Notes: generated by a model from the letters alone, not told the origin. Numbered from the stretch's first letter, positions 34,738-44,875 are shown. The stretch: DNA of 64,000 nt from an uncultured Elusimicrobia bacterium (GCA_937916125.1 CALGGE010000066.1:1-64000); one strand, 5' to 3'. Translations and numbers: made by a program.

Positions 34738-35967
34738 TTATGCCCATAGAGAAGAGATAGGAACAGCAAATAAATTGTCTTTTTGTGAAATAATATTATT
34801 CCCTGTATATAGAATAATTCCTATAAAATTTTTATTCTTAGCAATATTGTTTTTAAACCACTTCAAATGCTTAAAAGAATCATTGTCGATATTTACACCG
34901 GATTTTACTTCTATTCCTAATAAATCTCCATCCGAATTTTCTATAACAAAATCAACTTCTCTGTTATCTTTATCTCTGTAATGGTATAAATTATATTCAT
35001 TAAAGAAACAATCTATATTTGAAGATAATTCATTAAAAACAAAAGTTTCTGTTAATTTTCCGACAATATCGGCACTTTCTCTTACTTTGTTAAAATTTAA
35101 ATTCAATAATGAGGATATTATTCCTGTATCACAAATATAAAGTTTATCTTTCTTGGTAACATATTGGTAATCGTTAATTAAATACGGATTGACTCTTTCT
35201 GCTAAATACATATTTTCAAGAATTGAAATATAAGTATCAAAAGTTTGTTTTGTTATTGATAAAGAGCTTAATATAGCATTTTTCTCCATATATTTTGACG
35301 ACCAGCTTGCAAGAATTTTTAATAAATCTTTCAATGCAGATTGTCTTTTAATATTTGCTATATCTTTTAAATCGTTTTCTATTAATGTATTAATATAATT
35401 TAAATACCAAATTCTTTTCTCTTTTAAGTCTTTGTCAAATGTTATAGGGTAACCTCCGTCGAGAGCCAATTGAATTATATCATCTCTTGTATAATTTCTT
35501 TTATTATTTATAAAAATACCTTTGAATGCATTTTGCAAAAAAACAGGTTCTTTTTGATTTTTTTCTCCCTGAGAAAATGTTCTTAAACGGATTTTTTGAA
35601 CTCTTCCTGCCAAAGATTCTCTTACAGCAGGATTTGCCTGAATATTAGAAGAACCTGTTATTAAAAATTGTCCATTATTATTATTCTCATCAACTACTTT
35701 TTTTATGGAAGAAATAAGTTCGGGAGCTTTTTGTATTTCATCAATAATCATAGTCTTTGACGATTTTTTTAAAAAACCATCCGGATCTAAATTTGCAAAT
35801 TTTCTTTGAGAAAAATCATCAAGAGTTTTGTATGTGGAATTTTTTAATGAGGCAGATTTTGCCAATGTTGTTTTGCCACATTGTCTTGACCCTGTTAAAA
35901 TAACAACTCGGCTGTTTTTTAAAGCATCTCTTATTGAGTTTTCTTGCCATCTTTTATAAAGTTTCAT
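34738..35967 (-). CDS. Second AAA ATPase with DUF4143 C-terminal domain
   Basis: 409 aa from the ATG at 35967 (AAGGGG before it). Walker A GSRQCGKTTLAK, Walker B KTMIIDEIQKAPE, sensor FLITGSSNIQANPAVRESLA and the C-terminal VDFVIENSDGDLLGIEVKSG motif. It is a clearly diverged relative of the ATPase at 26251-27447; the two bracket the trp operon. Role unknown. Confidence 0.85.
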   Translation of the reverse strand: MKLYKRWQENSIRDALKNSRVVILTGSRQCGKTTLAKSASLKNSTYKTLDDFSQRKFANLDPDGFLKKSSKTMIIDEIQKAPELISSIKKVVDENNNNGQFLITGSSNIQANPAVRESLAGRVQKIRLRTFSQGEKNQKEPVFLQNAFKGIFINNKRNYTRDDIIQLALDGGYPITFDKDLKEKRIWYLNYINTLIENDLKDIANIKRQSALKDLLKILASWSSKYMEKNAILSSLSITKQTFDTYISILENMYLAERVNPYLINDYQYVTKKDKLYICDTGIISSLLNLNFNKVRESADIVGKLTETFVFNELSSNIDCFFNEYNLYHYRDKDNREVDFVIENSDGDLLGIEVKSGVNIDNDSFKHLKWFKNNIAKNKNFIGIILYTGNNIISQKDNLFAVPISSLWA

Positions 35968-36124
35968 TATAACCCCTTTCAAATTTCTTGTTTCTTTTTT
36001 ATATATTATGATATAAAATTATAAAAAAAGCAAAAATAATTTCGTAAAAAACATAAAAATAACTTAGTAAAAAACGCAAAAAATAATCATATTTCTGCAC
36101 AAAAAACATAAAATTAATGTTTGC

Positions 36125-36195
36125 TTTTGTCGCTATACTTCTTTAGAAGTATAGCGACAAAATTCCCGACTACGAACTTCGGGAATGACAGACAG
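36125..36195. repeat. 18-bp perfect inverted repeat joined to interspersed repeat copy 6
   Basis: A stem of 18 perfect pairs with a 2-base loop (36125-36162, core TCGCTATACTTCT/AGAAGTATAGCGA) is followed directly by the CCCGACTACGAACTTCGGG hairpin and GAATGACAGACAG of the interspersed family. T and A runs flank both sides, so it could terminate transcription in both directions. The remaining 35983-36124 is AT-rich with no gene. Confidence 0.75.
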
Positions 36196-36243
36196 GACGG
36201 CGATATACAAAGTATGACTTTAAAAAAAAGAAAAAATAAAATG

Positions 36244-36272
36244 TTGACAATATGTCCAATATATACTACACT
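36244..36272 (+). promoter_or_regulatory. Promoter of the HigA-like gene
   Basis: TTGACA (36244-36249), 17-bp spacer, TACACT (36267-36272). An imperfect dyad (ATATGTCCAATATAT) lies in the spacer. Confidence 0.55.
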
Positions 36273-36346
36273 TACATAAAAGAAAAGCAGTCAACAAGAA
36301 GATATAAAGAAAGCAAAGAAAATTAAAAAGATTTTGGGGGTATAAA

Positions 36347-36694
36347 ATGAAAAATAAAAGATTAGAAGACATAACAGAGGAAGATGCAAGAATAGTAGGA
36401 GGAGATTTTTTTGAAGATTTGGCAGAAGATTATGCTAAAAATCCTAAGAAATTAAAAGCTTACATTAAATCAGTTAACGAAGTTTACAGAGAAACCGGAG
36501 ATGTTGATATTTTGACTACAGCTTTAAAAATTATAGCTATGGTAAAAAAGAATATTAAACAGCAGGCAAAAAAAGCTAAAATGCAGAGAAGTACAATATA
36601 TAATATTTTTAAAAAAGGAGCTAATCCTACATTTAGAAATGTTGCCAAATATACCAACAGTTTAGGCATACATTTGCAGTTTGTTTTAGATTAA
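36347..36694 (+). CDS. Orphan HigA-like antitoxin / addiction-module DNA-binding protein
   Basis: 115 aa. The C-terminal half is a helix-turn-helix (KKAKMQRSTIYNIFKKGANP, then TFRNVAKYTNSLG) of the kind found in probable addiction-module antidote proteins, and the middle TGDVDILTTALKIIAMVK is typical of the same family. GGGGG precedes the ATG. No RelE/HigE-type toxin ORF lies on either side, so it is an orphan or acts as a plain regulator. Confidence 0.7.
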   Translation: MKNKRLEDITEEDARIVGGDFFEDLAEDYAKNPKKLKAYIKSVNEVYRETGDVDILTTALKIIAMVKKNIKQQAKKAKMQRSTIYNIFKKGANPTFRNVAKYTNSLGIHLQFVLD

Positions 36695-36767
36695 GTATTT
36701 TATCCGGAAGAATTTATTTCAAAAGATTGTATATCAAACAATGAAAAAATACTAAAAATACCGTAGG

Positions 36768-37796
36768 TTAAATGCTTTTTTTGACATCACCGCGATCGGT
36801 AACTATTCGATAACCTGCATTTTGTACTCTTCGTTCCAAACAACCTCTGCATTCAGCAGCTTCTTCTCCGGTGCAAATTTTGTTATCATATAAAGAGTAC
36901 AATTTTCTATATCCTACGGGAGAAAGGTTAGGCATAACTACGTTTGCCCCCGCTTTCAGCCCCAATTCTCGCCCCTCGGGAGATACTGTGCCCAATGCCG
37001 TAGTCGCCGGAATCAACGCATAAGGAAACATCAATCTTAAAATTGCAATAAGTTTTAATGTTACGGTTAAACTTCCGTTTTTTAATTTTTCAAAGCGGGT
37101 ATTTTTTGCCGGTATAAACGGACCTATTCCTATCATATCGGGTTTAAGTTTCTGTAAAAAACGCAAATCTTCAATAAGATTTTCCACAGTTTGATAAGGA
37201 GAACCTACCATAAAACCGCTTCCTACCTGATAACCTGTTTCTTTTAAATCAAAAAGACATTTTTTTCTGTTTTCCAACGATAAATTATCAGGATGAAGTT
37301 TTTTATAATGAGATTCCGTTGCCGTTTCATGACGAAGAAAATATCTCTCTGCACCGGCATTAAAAAATGCCTGATAACTGCCTCTGCTTTTTTCTCCCAA
37401 AGATAAAGTTACAGCACAGTCAGGATATTCTTGTTTTATTGTGCATATTATATCGCAAATTTTTTCATCGGTAAAAAAGACATCTTCCCCGCCCTGCAAA
37501 ACAAAAGTTCTGTAGCCCAAACCATATCCCTGTTTACAGCAGTTAAGAATTTCTTTTTTTGTCAGTCTGTATCTTTCTATTTTTCTGTTGGTGCAATTTA
37601 TTCCGCAATAATAACAACCGTTTTTACAATAGTTCGTTATTTCTATTAATCCTCGTAAATAAACGGCATCACCGTAAACTTCACGCCGTACGGAATCCGC
37701 CTGTTTAAAAAGTTCTTCATTGACGGAATTATCGACAAGAAGTACCTTTAATTCTTTATCCAATAAGTTGTGAGTTGTTTTTAATTTATTTATCAT
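36768..37796 (-). CDS. hydE: [FeFe]-hydrogenase maturase HydE (radical SAM)
   Basis: 342 aa. The radical SAM motif CKNGCYYCG (Cx3Cx2C) follows ITNY, and HETATESHYKKLHP and GSGFMVGSPYQT match HydE, with a Cys-rich end (CTGEEAAECRGC). HydE works with HydG and HydF in building the H-cluster diiron subsite. hydF, hydG and the hydrogenase are not in the window. A TM1266-like hydrogenase-system regulator lies 7 kb away. Confidence 0.85.
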   Translation of the reverse strand: MINKLKTTHNLLDKELKVLLVDNSVNEELFKQADSVRREVYGDAVYLRGLIEITNYCKNGCYYCGINCTNRKIERYRLTKKEILNCCKQGYGLGYRTFVLQGGEDVFFTDEKICDIICTIKQEYPDCAVTLSLGEKSRGSYQAFFNAGAERYFLRHETATESHYKKLHPDNLSLENRKKCLFDLKETGYQVGSGFMVGSPYQTVENLIEDLRFLQKLKPDMIGIGPFIPAKNTRFEKLKNGSLTVTLKLIAILRLMFPYALIPATTALGTVSPEGRELGLKAGANVVMPNLSPVGYRKLYSLYDNKICTGEEAAECRGCLERRVQNAGYRIVTDRGDVKKSI

Positions 37797-37820
37797 AAGC
37801 GGTATTTTAGCATTTTTTTA

Positions 37821-37858
37821 TAAAAAAATGAAGAATAACCGTATCCCCCTTCATACGG
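37821..37858 (-). terminator. Terminator after giant protein A
   Basis: CCGTAT/ATACGG (37839-37844 with 37853-37858), loop of eight bases, followed on the minus strand by a T-rich stretch. Confidence 0.55.
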
Positions 37859-37883
37859 AATGAAATACGGAACGTGCGGAAAA

Positions 37884-40800
37884 TTATGCCGCGGATAATA
37901 ATGATTTTATATATTGCGTTGAGACTTCGGCAGATTTTACGACAGATACTTTTTTGCCGTATGTATCCATTAATAATTCCGGAATTCCCGTAAAGTCTGC
38001 AATTGCCGACGGAGAAACTTTTGTTATTTTGTATTCGTTCTGTCTTAAAATATTGTCCAAGTCTCCGTTAAGTCTTATTTTTATGGAATCCAAAAATTCT
38101 TTCGCCGTCATTTCGCTTTCGATTTCTTTTGTTTTGTAAATATCTTCCATGGTATTGCCGTTTAAAATATTCTGTATTGTAAGAATAAGTATTGCCTGAA
38201 CCGTATCGGTTTTAATATTTTTCATTAATTTGTTTTCATCAATATCTATAATATTTGCAATATTTTTTGCGACGGTATTCATTACAACACCGCGGATAAA
38301 ACCTACCGTTTCCTCATATTTTTCTTTTGCCGTCAAATATTCAATGTATGTTCTTGCATCATCACTGAATAATGATAAATTTAACTTTAATATTTCTTCT
38401 CTTAAATATCCGTTACTGTTTCCAATATCAACGGACAATATACCGCTGTCAATTATTTGTTTTACATCTTTTGCCGTATAATCAAACTTACGGCTTAATG
38501 CAGCGTTTATCCCCTTTTTAAATTTTTGCTCGTTTGTTTCTGCTCGCCTGAATTTTGATTTATTTTTATTTATAAACATTTTAGTATTTTCATCTATTAC
38601 GACACTTACAAAACTTTCCATTCTTAAAATTCTTTCAAAATAGTCGTCGGATATTTGTCTTTCAATATTCTTCAGTTTGCTCATATCAAACTCTTTTTTA
38701 CCGAATAGAATACCGTTTATATCATCAACTATCGGTATTATTCCGTATTCATCAAATATATCAACATTATATAATCCGTAATAAATTTCATTACTGAATT
38801 TTATCGATATTTTAGTATCTATACCTTTAGCTAATTTTATCGTTTTCAGCTTTTCCAAAAGTTCCAATGCTTTTTCCTTTTCGGTAATATCTTCGGCAAT
38901 AATTCTTGCTCCGTCAAACAAAACTTCGGAAAACTCATCACTTCTGTCATAAGAAATTATGAATTTATATCCTGCATCCTGCAGTCTTTGCAATTCACGG
39001 TTATACTTTTCCGCTTGAGCCTTGCTTATTATAAAAGTTTTTGTTTCTGAGGCAATTTCTTCATTTTTGCATACTGCAGAAATATCAGTTATATTTCTTT
39101 CGGAGATATCAAGCTTTATTTCTTTGCCCGGAACGGTAATCGAATTTGTTATTTCATTTTTTAATTTATTTTGTATCGAATACAAAGTTTGCTCTTCAAG
39201 GTCTGCAAATACGATTGCCGTTTCAAAAGAATCGTTTTTCCTTGTATCGTAGTAAGCAGCAGTAATTAAATCCTGCAATTGCCGCTTATCAATATCAATG
39301 CCTTTTTTTGAATATACCGTCAATTTCCCGTCAGATTTATCATATTTAACACGAATACCTTTTTCAACATCAAGTATAAACCCGCCTCTTACCGTCTGTG
39401 TGGGTTCCGTTATTATTTCCATATTGACTACGATAATATTTGTTTCTGCAACAGCCAAACTTTGCAGGTAGTCTTTTTGTTTATAATCTTCTGTTATAAC
39501 TATATTTTTGTCGATAATTCCGAATATTCCCGACCTGTTTTTAAAAACAGCATCAAACAATTCGTTAATAAATAACATTTGTCCTGCGATTTCAGAAACA
39601 AATTGTGAAACCGTATAATATTGTAAATTAACCCGCTTGACCGTATCATAAGAAACGTCCTTAATTTTTGAAATCAGGTTAGGCATAATATTCGCTATAA
39701 TCCCGGAAACATATTCCGAAAACTTGTTGTTTATCGACGGTTTTATTGTTGCAAAATAATTCCAAACAAAATGTGCTGTCGTTTCGGTAATAAATAATGC
39801 AAAAAGCGAACCGGTGCCTATCCCTATCCCTATACTTAATGCTCTTATCACCCAAATCACAGGCGTCATTTTTGTTTGTATCGATAAAGGAAAATTATGT
39901 GCATTAATAAAATTCGGAGTCCAGAAAACAAAAGTTTCAAGTAATACGCCTATTGCCACGCCTAATTTTGTTGTTTTGAAAAATTTCCCCGAATTTTCTT
40001 TGTATATGCTTTTTATTATTTTTGAATTGCCTATTTTGGTCAATAAATTTTGCGTTGAAGGAAGCATAAGCTGTGCATATTTATTATAATTTACATCAAC
40101 ATACATACCGTTTTCTTCCATAATAGGGTATATTCTCCCCGTGGTTTTGTTATCATCGTCTTCTTCTATTACGGCTCGAATTGATTTTACCAATGAATGA
40201 TTTAATTCGTCTATTTGATCATTTGTTATAAAAAGAGTATTGTTCGACAAATATCTCGGAGCATTGGCAACATCTTTAAGAGATAATTTTCCGTTCATTT
40301 GTTTTAATTCTTCCGGAGTTTTGGAATCCAGAAGTTTTATCAATGAGTAAAACAGATTTGATACTTTTATTGTTTTATTATCCGAATCCATTGTTTTTGT
40401 ATAAGCATAAACCGTTTCTTTTCCCGCATCGGTAATTATTTGAGGGAAAACGTCTATTCCGATATTTATTAATTCTTTAATAACATTTTCCGCAAATTTA
40501 TAAGAATGGCAGCTTGAAAACATTAATGTTATATTTCTTAAATTAACACCGTTATCATGAGCATTTATCAATGCTTGTGATATTTGTTTTACGGTAAAAC
40601 CTCTTCCGGACGAATAGAATATTTCGTCATCCAAACCGTGTCCGTCAAAAATAAACAAGCCTTTTTCCTGACCGTATTCATTAAAACGTTCTATTCTGTG
40701 AAGAAACATATTTGCTTCTACCATTGTCTCGGTTACATGCATTCTTTTTACATATCTGAGAAGTGTTTTTTTGGATAACGGTTGATCTTTTCTTCTGTTG

Positions 40801-43800
40801 ATATAGTCAACAATATCCTTTTTTACAACTACGCTTCCTTTTTCTTTTTCAAGATATTCCAATAATTCCGGAACATTTATCTCGTCCGTGTATTTTGTGT
40901 TTATAAAATCCAAAACTTTATCTGCGAAAGAAATTTCTATATATTCAAATAAATCGGGTTCTACATCGAGTTTTTTTAAAATTTCTTCTATTCCCACAGG
41001 CGTAAATCTTTGTGTTTTACCGTCAGCATTCTTTTCGTTATTATGTATTGAAAATATTGCCATTTTATTTACGATAAGGTAAAGGTCGGCAATAATGGCA
41101 TCTAATTTATTATAATATTCCAAAGTATCAGCAATTATACTTTCTATTTTGTACGTCGGTATCGAAAATATATTGTCTCCCGATATTGAATATATTCTTC
41201 TGGCTACTCTTATTGCCAGCTGATATTGACGTGTAATATCTTTTATGTCGTTTTGCTTACAGTAGTCTTCCATAGCCTTACTGAAAAACACCGACATGGA
41301 AAAAGCTTTGTTTTCAAGATCCAAAGAATCTATCCTATATGTTTCCAAATCATCAACCAGATCTACAAATTTTTGAAAATCAAAAGTTCTGCCGTACCGT
41401 ACATCAAAATCACTGAATAACAAATCAATTACATATCTGTTATAAAATTCAACATATCTGAAATTTTCCAATATATATCCGTTAACTTTTTTCCCTTTAA
41501 AACTTTCAATATATTCTTCGGCAACTTCGCTGTTTTCTTTTAAATCTGCACGAGTGATCAATTTCATTAAATAATTAAAGTCTTCCTGTGTATAATTGAA
41601 ATTTTCGGCAAGTATTAAGATAAATTTTAATTTTAACGGACTAAAAGATATACTATAATCATGTTCGGATTTTTTATAAAAATCAAATATAAGATTTCTG
41701 ATTGATGAATTTAAATTTAAGAAATCGGATATATTTTCTCTTGTTTTTAACTCCGCAATAAATCTGTATTCGCAATAATTATACAATTTATCAAAATCGC
41801 TTATTGTATATCCGTTTTTCTTTACGATATCCAAAAGAACCTGAAGCATAATTGAACTTATGTCGTCGGAATAAGTATCAAGTGCATACTCGTAAAAATC
41901 CGTAAAGCGGTTGCGTGAAATTTTGTCCATATTAAAAAACATATATATATATTCTTCTTTTTCAAGAAGAGTAATAATTTTGCAATATATTTCTTTTTGG
42001 TCATAATTTATATTTGTAAATTCTAAAAGAAGTTTGTTTAATAAAGTCGTTGACGTTATTTGGTTGTTTCTTATATAATCGATTATATTTCTGTTGAATC
42101 CTGATGCTCTTACAACTTTATTTTGTAAATCTTTTACGTTTGCTTCTACGGAGGCAGAGTCCGCTTGTTTTTCGAATTCAATTTTGTTTTCTTCGGATAA
42201 AGCTTCTTTTCGTTCCGCATCATCCGTCTCTTCAAGGAAACTTATTATTTTTTGTCCCCTCTCGAATATCTCGAACGAGTCAAATATTTTATATAAATCA
42301 TCAAGCATATCGGAAATAAGAAGTAATGATTGTTTTGCCGTTCCTTTCTGCAACAAATCTATTACTCTTTGCAAATTCTCTTTATTGCTTATCAAAGTTT
42401 GTAAGTTTTTGATTTCTGACACAAGCTCCGGCGTAACTTTCTGTTTATGAAGGTCATCTACCGTTGCCTTAACGACTTCCGTTATTGTTTCTCGAATATC
42501 CCCTATATCGTCACTTTCCAATATCTTTGCCGCAGCCAAATCCGAAATAAGTTGTATTCTTTCTTCGTCGTCAAGTTCGTTTATTTTCTGTTTCTGTTGA
42601 GGATAGGTAAGCCTATCATTTATTATCTGTTGTGCCGAAGGAGATATTGAGGCAACGGCAGGTGCTATCATTTGGAAAGATATTTTACTCTGTTCTTTTG
42701 CTATTTGATAATATGTCTTTTGTGCAACATCTATACCATCGGAAACATTAGGTGTTATTACGATATAACTTACACCCTTTTCTTTCAACATTTCCGTTAC
42801 GGTATTTGAATGGAAGCCTCCCGTTACAACAATATCCAACTTTTTAACATTTTTCATATTGGCAATAATTTTATTTATATCATTATCAGCTTTAGTATCA
42901 AAATGATTTTCGGCAGGTTTGTTATCGTCATTGAACAAATTTTTTGCAAAATATAAATTTCTGTCATTGTTTATCTTATAGAACTTATCGGTTTCATCCA
43001 TATATTCGTCCAACATGCTCAATACTCTGTTATCGGCATATTTATTCCACAACCGTTTATAAGTTTCTATATTTTCTTTGTAATAATTATAATCATCGGA
43101 AGTTATTTTACCTGTTACATAATCCCGCAAATATTTTTCAAAATTCGTCATAAAAACGATATCTCTTTGAACTTTCGTCTCGGAGAATCTTGTATTTATC
43201 TCTTCGGTAAGCTTGGCTTCTTCGCTTATCAAATCCAACGGATTTATTTTTTGACTTAATTCTATGTATCTGAAATATTTATCAAGTTCCGAATATTTGC
43301 CGCTTAAATCCAAATTTTCCTGTCTGCACAGTTTTATTATGTATGTGTAAAGTTTATCGACTCCGGAAAAATTATCGGTATTATCAATTAACTGTTTGTA
43401 GGTGTTATAAGGAAGTATTTGTTTCAGAAAAAACAACAAACTTTGCATTTGTTCCGTTATTTTTGAAAAATTAAGCCTGCTCTGCATATTGAGCAACATT
43501 ATGTACGCAAAAGTATTTTCGTATTTTGTTAAATCTATTCCTAACTTATCTATATGTTTTGACAGTAAAGTATAATATTTTTGCGGTGAGAGTTTATCTT
43601 CTTTGAATTTTTTTGAAAGGTTTTCAAGTTTAAATTGTCTCTTTGTATAATGTTGTTTTTTTAATTTTTGAGAATCTTCTTCAATCGCTTTCAATATTAA
43701 ATCTATTTTTTCCTGATTTTCTATTATTTTACCGAATCTTTTTAAATTTTCCAAATAGGGTTCTTTTTCTTCCAATCCGTTTATTATTTCTGTTTTTCCG

Positions 43801-44246
43801 CTTTTTGCACTGTAATACTCGGCTCCTGTTAATCTTCCCGTTTCAAGGATTGTATCTAAAAGTTCTTCTTTTTTAGGGTTTTGGTTTATTTTGTCTGTCA
43901 ACCAATTTGTGCTTACTTTACCGTAGGCACCTTCCAAATATATTTTGTTTATGCCGAATTTATTATCAAATGTTTCTATAATATTGCTTATATTTTTTTG
44001 TACTTTCGGATGACAGTGCAAATCCTGAATATTTATTATTACTCTGTCCGTTCCGGCATAATGAGCTTTTGTTATTTGTCCGTAACCGTACGGCAAAACA
44101 AAGTCATCAAATATTTTACTATACCGATTTACTATTTCTTTGTTTATAATAATACTTGCCGTTGAAGGCTGAATTACAAATGATATTAACAAACTTATCG
44201 TTACAATTAAAGAAATAAGTTTCTTAAATCTCATTATAATTTTCAT
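37884..44246 (-). CDS. Giant modular secreted protein A with caspase-like segment
   Basis: 2120 aa from the ATG at 44246 (GGAGAAG before it). Signal peptide, then an N-terminal domain of ~480 residues shared with two neighbours: NIQDLHCHPKVQKNI (~70), IYLEGAYGKV, GAEYYS and VVTGGFHSNT (~475). The middle is long, helical and unrecognised. Near 1195-1245 FIFDGHGLDDE and LMFSSCHSYK give the GHG...C pair of caspase/CHAT-type peptidases. A hydrophobic region (~1435-1500) predicts membrane helices. The protein ends YIKSLLSAA, a tail shared with the other two giants. I infer an envelope or secreted protein; the enzymatic role is unproven. Confidence 0.7.
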   Translation of the reverse strand: MKIIMRFKKLISLIVTISLLISFVIQPSTASIIINKEIVNRYSKIFDDFVLPYGYGQITKAHYAGTDRVIINIQDLHCHPKVQKNISNIIETFDNKFGINKIYLEGAYGKVSTNWLTDKINQNPKKEELLDTILETGRLTGAEYYSAKSGKTEIINGLEEKEPYLENLKRFGKIIENQEKIDLILKAIEEDSQKLKKQHYTKRQFKLENLSKKFKEDKLSPQKYYTLLSKHIDKLGIDLTKYENTFAYIMLLNMQSRLNFSKITEQMQSLLFFLKQILPYNTYKQLIDNTDNFSGVDKLYTYIIKLCRQENLDLSGKYSELDKYFRYIELSQKINPLDLISEEAKLTEEINTRFSETKVQRDIVFMTNFEKYLRDYVTGKITSDDYNYYKENIETYKRLWNKYADNRVLSMLDEYMDETDKFYKINNDRNLYFAKNLFNDDNKPAENHFDTKADNDINKIIANMKNVKKLDIVVTGGFHSNTVTEMLKEKGVSYIVITPNVSDGIDVAQKTYYQIAKEQSKISFQMIAPAVASISPSAQQIINDRLTYPQQKQKINELDDEERIQLISDLAAAKILESDDIGDIRETITEVVKATVDDLHKQKVTPELVSEIKNLQTLISNKENLQRVIDLLQKGTAKQSLLLISDMLDDLYKIFDSFEIFERGQKIISFLEETDDAERKEALSEENKIEFEKQADSASVEANVKDLQNKVVRASGFNRNIIDYIRNNQITSTTLLNKLLLEFTNINYDQKEIYCKIITLLEKEEYIYMFFNMDKISRNRFTDFYEYALDTYSDDISSIMLQVLLDIVKKNGYTISDFDKLYNYCEYRFIAELKTRENISDFLNLNSSIRNLIFDFYKKSEHDYSISFSPLKLKFILILAENFNYTQEDFNYLMKLITRADLKENSEVAEEYIESFKGKKVNGYILENFRYVEFYNRYVIDLLFSDFDVRYGRTFDFQKFVDLVDDLETYRIDSLDLENKAFSMSVFFSKAMEDYCKQNDIKDITRQYQLAIRVARRIYSISGDNIFSIPTYKIESIIADTLEYYNKLDAIIADLYLIVNKMAIFSIHNNEKNADGKTQRFTPVGIEEILKKLDVEPDLFEYIEISFADKVLDFINTKYTDEINVPELLEYLEKEKGSVVVKKDIVDYINRRKDQPLSKKTLLRYVKRMHVTETMVEANMFLHRIERFNEYGQEKGLFIFDGHGLDDEIFYSSGRGFTVKQISQALINAHDNGVNLRNITLMFSSCHSYKFAENVIKELINIGIDVFPQIITDAGKETVYAYTKTMDSDNKTIKVSNLFYSLIKLLDSKTPEELKQMNGKLSLKDVANAPRYLSNNTLFITNDQIDELNHSLVKSIRAVIEEDDDNKTTGRIYPIMEENGMYVDVNYNKYAQLMLPSTQNLLTKIGNSKIIKSIYKENSGKFFKTTKLGVAIGVLLETFVFWTPNFINAHNFPLSIQTKMTPVIWVIRALSIGIGIGTGSLFALFITETTAHFVWNYFATIKPSINNKFSEYVSGIIANIMPNLISKIKDVSYDTVKRVNLQYYTVSQFVSEIAGQMLFINELFDAVFKNRSGIFGIIDKNIVITEDYKQKDYLQSLAVAETNIIVVNMEIITEPTQTVRGGFILDVEKGIRVKYDKSDGKLTVYSKKGIDIDKRQLQDLITAAYYDTRKNDSFETAIVFADLEEQTLYSIQNKLKNEITNSITVPGKEIKLDISERNITDISAVCKNEEIASETKTFIISKAQAEKYNRELQRLQDAGYKFIISYDRSDEFSEVLFDGARIIAEDITEKEKALELLEKLKTIKLAKGIDTKISIKFSNEIYYGLYNVDIFDEYGIIPIVDDINGILFGKKEFDMSKLKNIERQISDDYFERILRMESFVSVVIDENTKMFINKNKSKFRRAETNEQKFKKGINAALSRKFDYTAKDVKQIIDSGILSVDIGNSNGYLREEILKLNLSLFSDDARTYIEYLTAKEKYEETVGFIRGVVMNTVAKNIANIIDIDENKLMKNIKTDTVQAILILTIQNILNGNTMEDIYKTKEIESEMTAKEFLDSIKIRLNGDLDNILRQNEYKITKVSPSAIADFTGIPELLMDTYGKKVSVVKSAEVSTQYIKSLLSAA

Positions 44247-44280
44247 ATTTTCTTCTCCAATAAAAAAACTTGTATTGTTT

Positions 44281-44772
44281 TTACACAATACAAGCCCTTT
44301 CTATATGTTTTTTATTATAATTTATTGATATAGATCTCGGTAAAACATTGAATAATATTTTCATCAGTAATAATAAAAAAACACTTAATCGCAGAGGTAT
44401 TTTCAGTGGATAACTTTTTAATTCAGGTATAAAATTTGTTGAATTTTTTATTTTATATACAACAAAAATCAAGATTAAATTTAACATAGTAATTGTTAAG
44501 TTTGCCGTGCCTATATACTCGTTTATCTTTACAAAATTTTTGTTGCTATCTTTATTTGCTTTTTTTGTTTGATGTTTATTTTGTGCGGTTTGTGGAAACA
44601 TTGTGGATAAGACATCGATTGTCATATTTATTGATGCAAAAAATTTCCCTGCAACAGAACCGCTTGCCGAAATATTTTTCTTTTTAAAACAAAAAGACAA
44701 AGAAAAAATATTCAACACAAAAAACAACACAACAAAAAACGATAATATTTTGGTTTTATAACCTGTTTCCAT
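44281..44772 (-). CDS. Small membrane protein ahead of giant protein A
   Basis: 163 aa if started at METGYKTK. Three hydrophobic segments: ILSFFVVLFFVLNIFSLSF near the start, ANLTITMLNLILIFVVY in the middle and LRLSVFLLLLMKILFNVL near the end. No family recognised. The -10 box of its promoter ends seven bases before the ATG, so the message is probably leaderless. Its stop lies about 35 bases before the giant gene's start, so the two are likely one operon. Confidence 0.5.
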   Translation of the reverse strand: METGYKTKILSFFVVLFFVLNIFSLSFCFKKKNISASGSVAGKFFASINMTIDVLSTMFPQTAQNKHQTKKANKDSNKNFVKINEYIGTANLTITMLNLILIFVVYKIKNSTNFIPELKSYPLKIPLRLSVFLLLLMKILFNVLPRSISINYNKKHIERACIV

Positions 44773-44778
44773 ACTTAA

Positions 44779-44807
44779 ATTATAATCTACAAACCTGATA
44801 TTTTCAA
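44779..44807 (-). promoter_or_regulatory. Promoter of the giant protein A operon
   Basis: Minus-strand TTGAAA (44802-44807), 17-bp spacer, TATAAT (44779-44784). The first 12 bases TTGAAAATATCA are identical to those of the giant protein C promoter, and about 22 of 29 positions agree overall. Confidence 0.7.
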
Positions 44808-44840
44808 GAATTTCTTGCAAAAATTTTGTAAAAATTTTAA

Positions 44841-44869
44841 TTGACTATTTTTATTTTTATATATATAAT
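44841..44869 (+). promoter_or_regulatory. Promoter of the TM1266-like gene
   Basis: TTGACT (44841-44846), 17-bp spacer, TATAAT (44864-44869); start near 44876. It is divergent from the giant A promoter. Confidence 0.8.
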
Positions 44870-44875
44870 ATCGGT

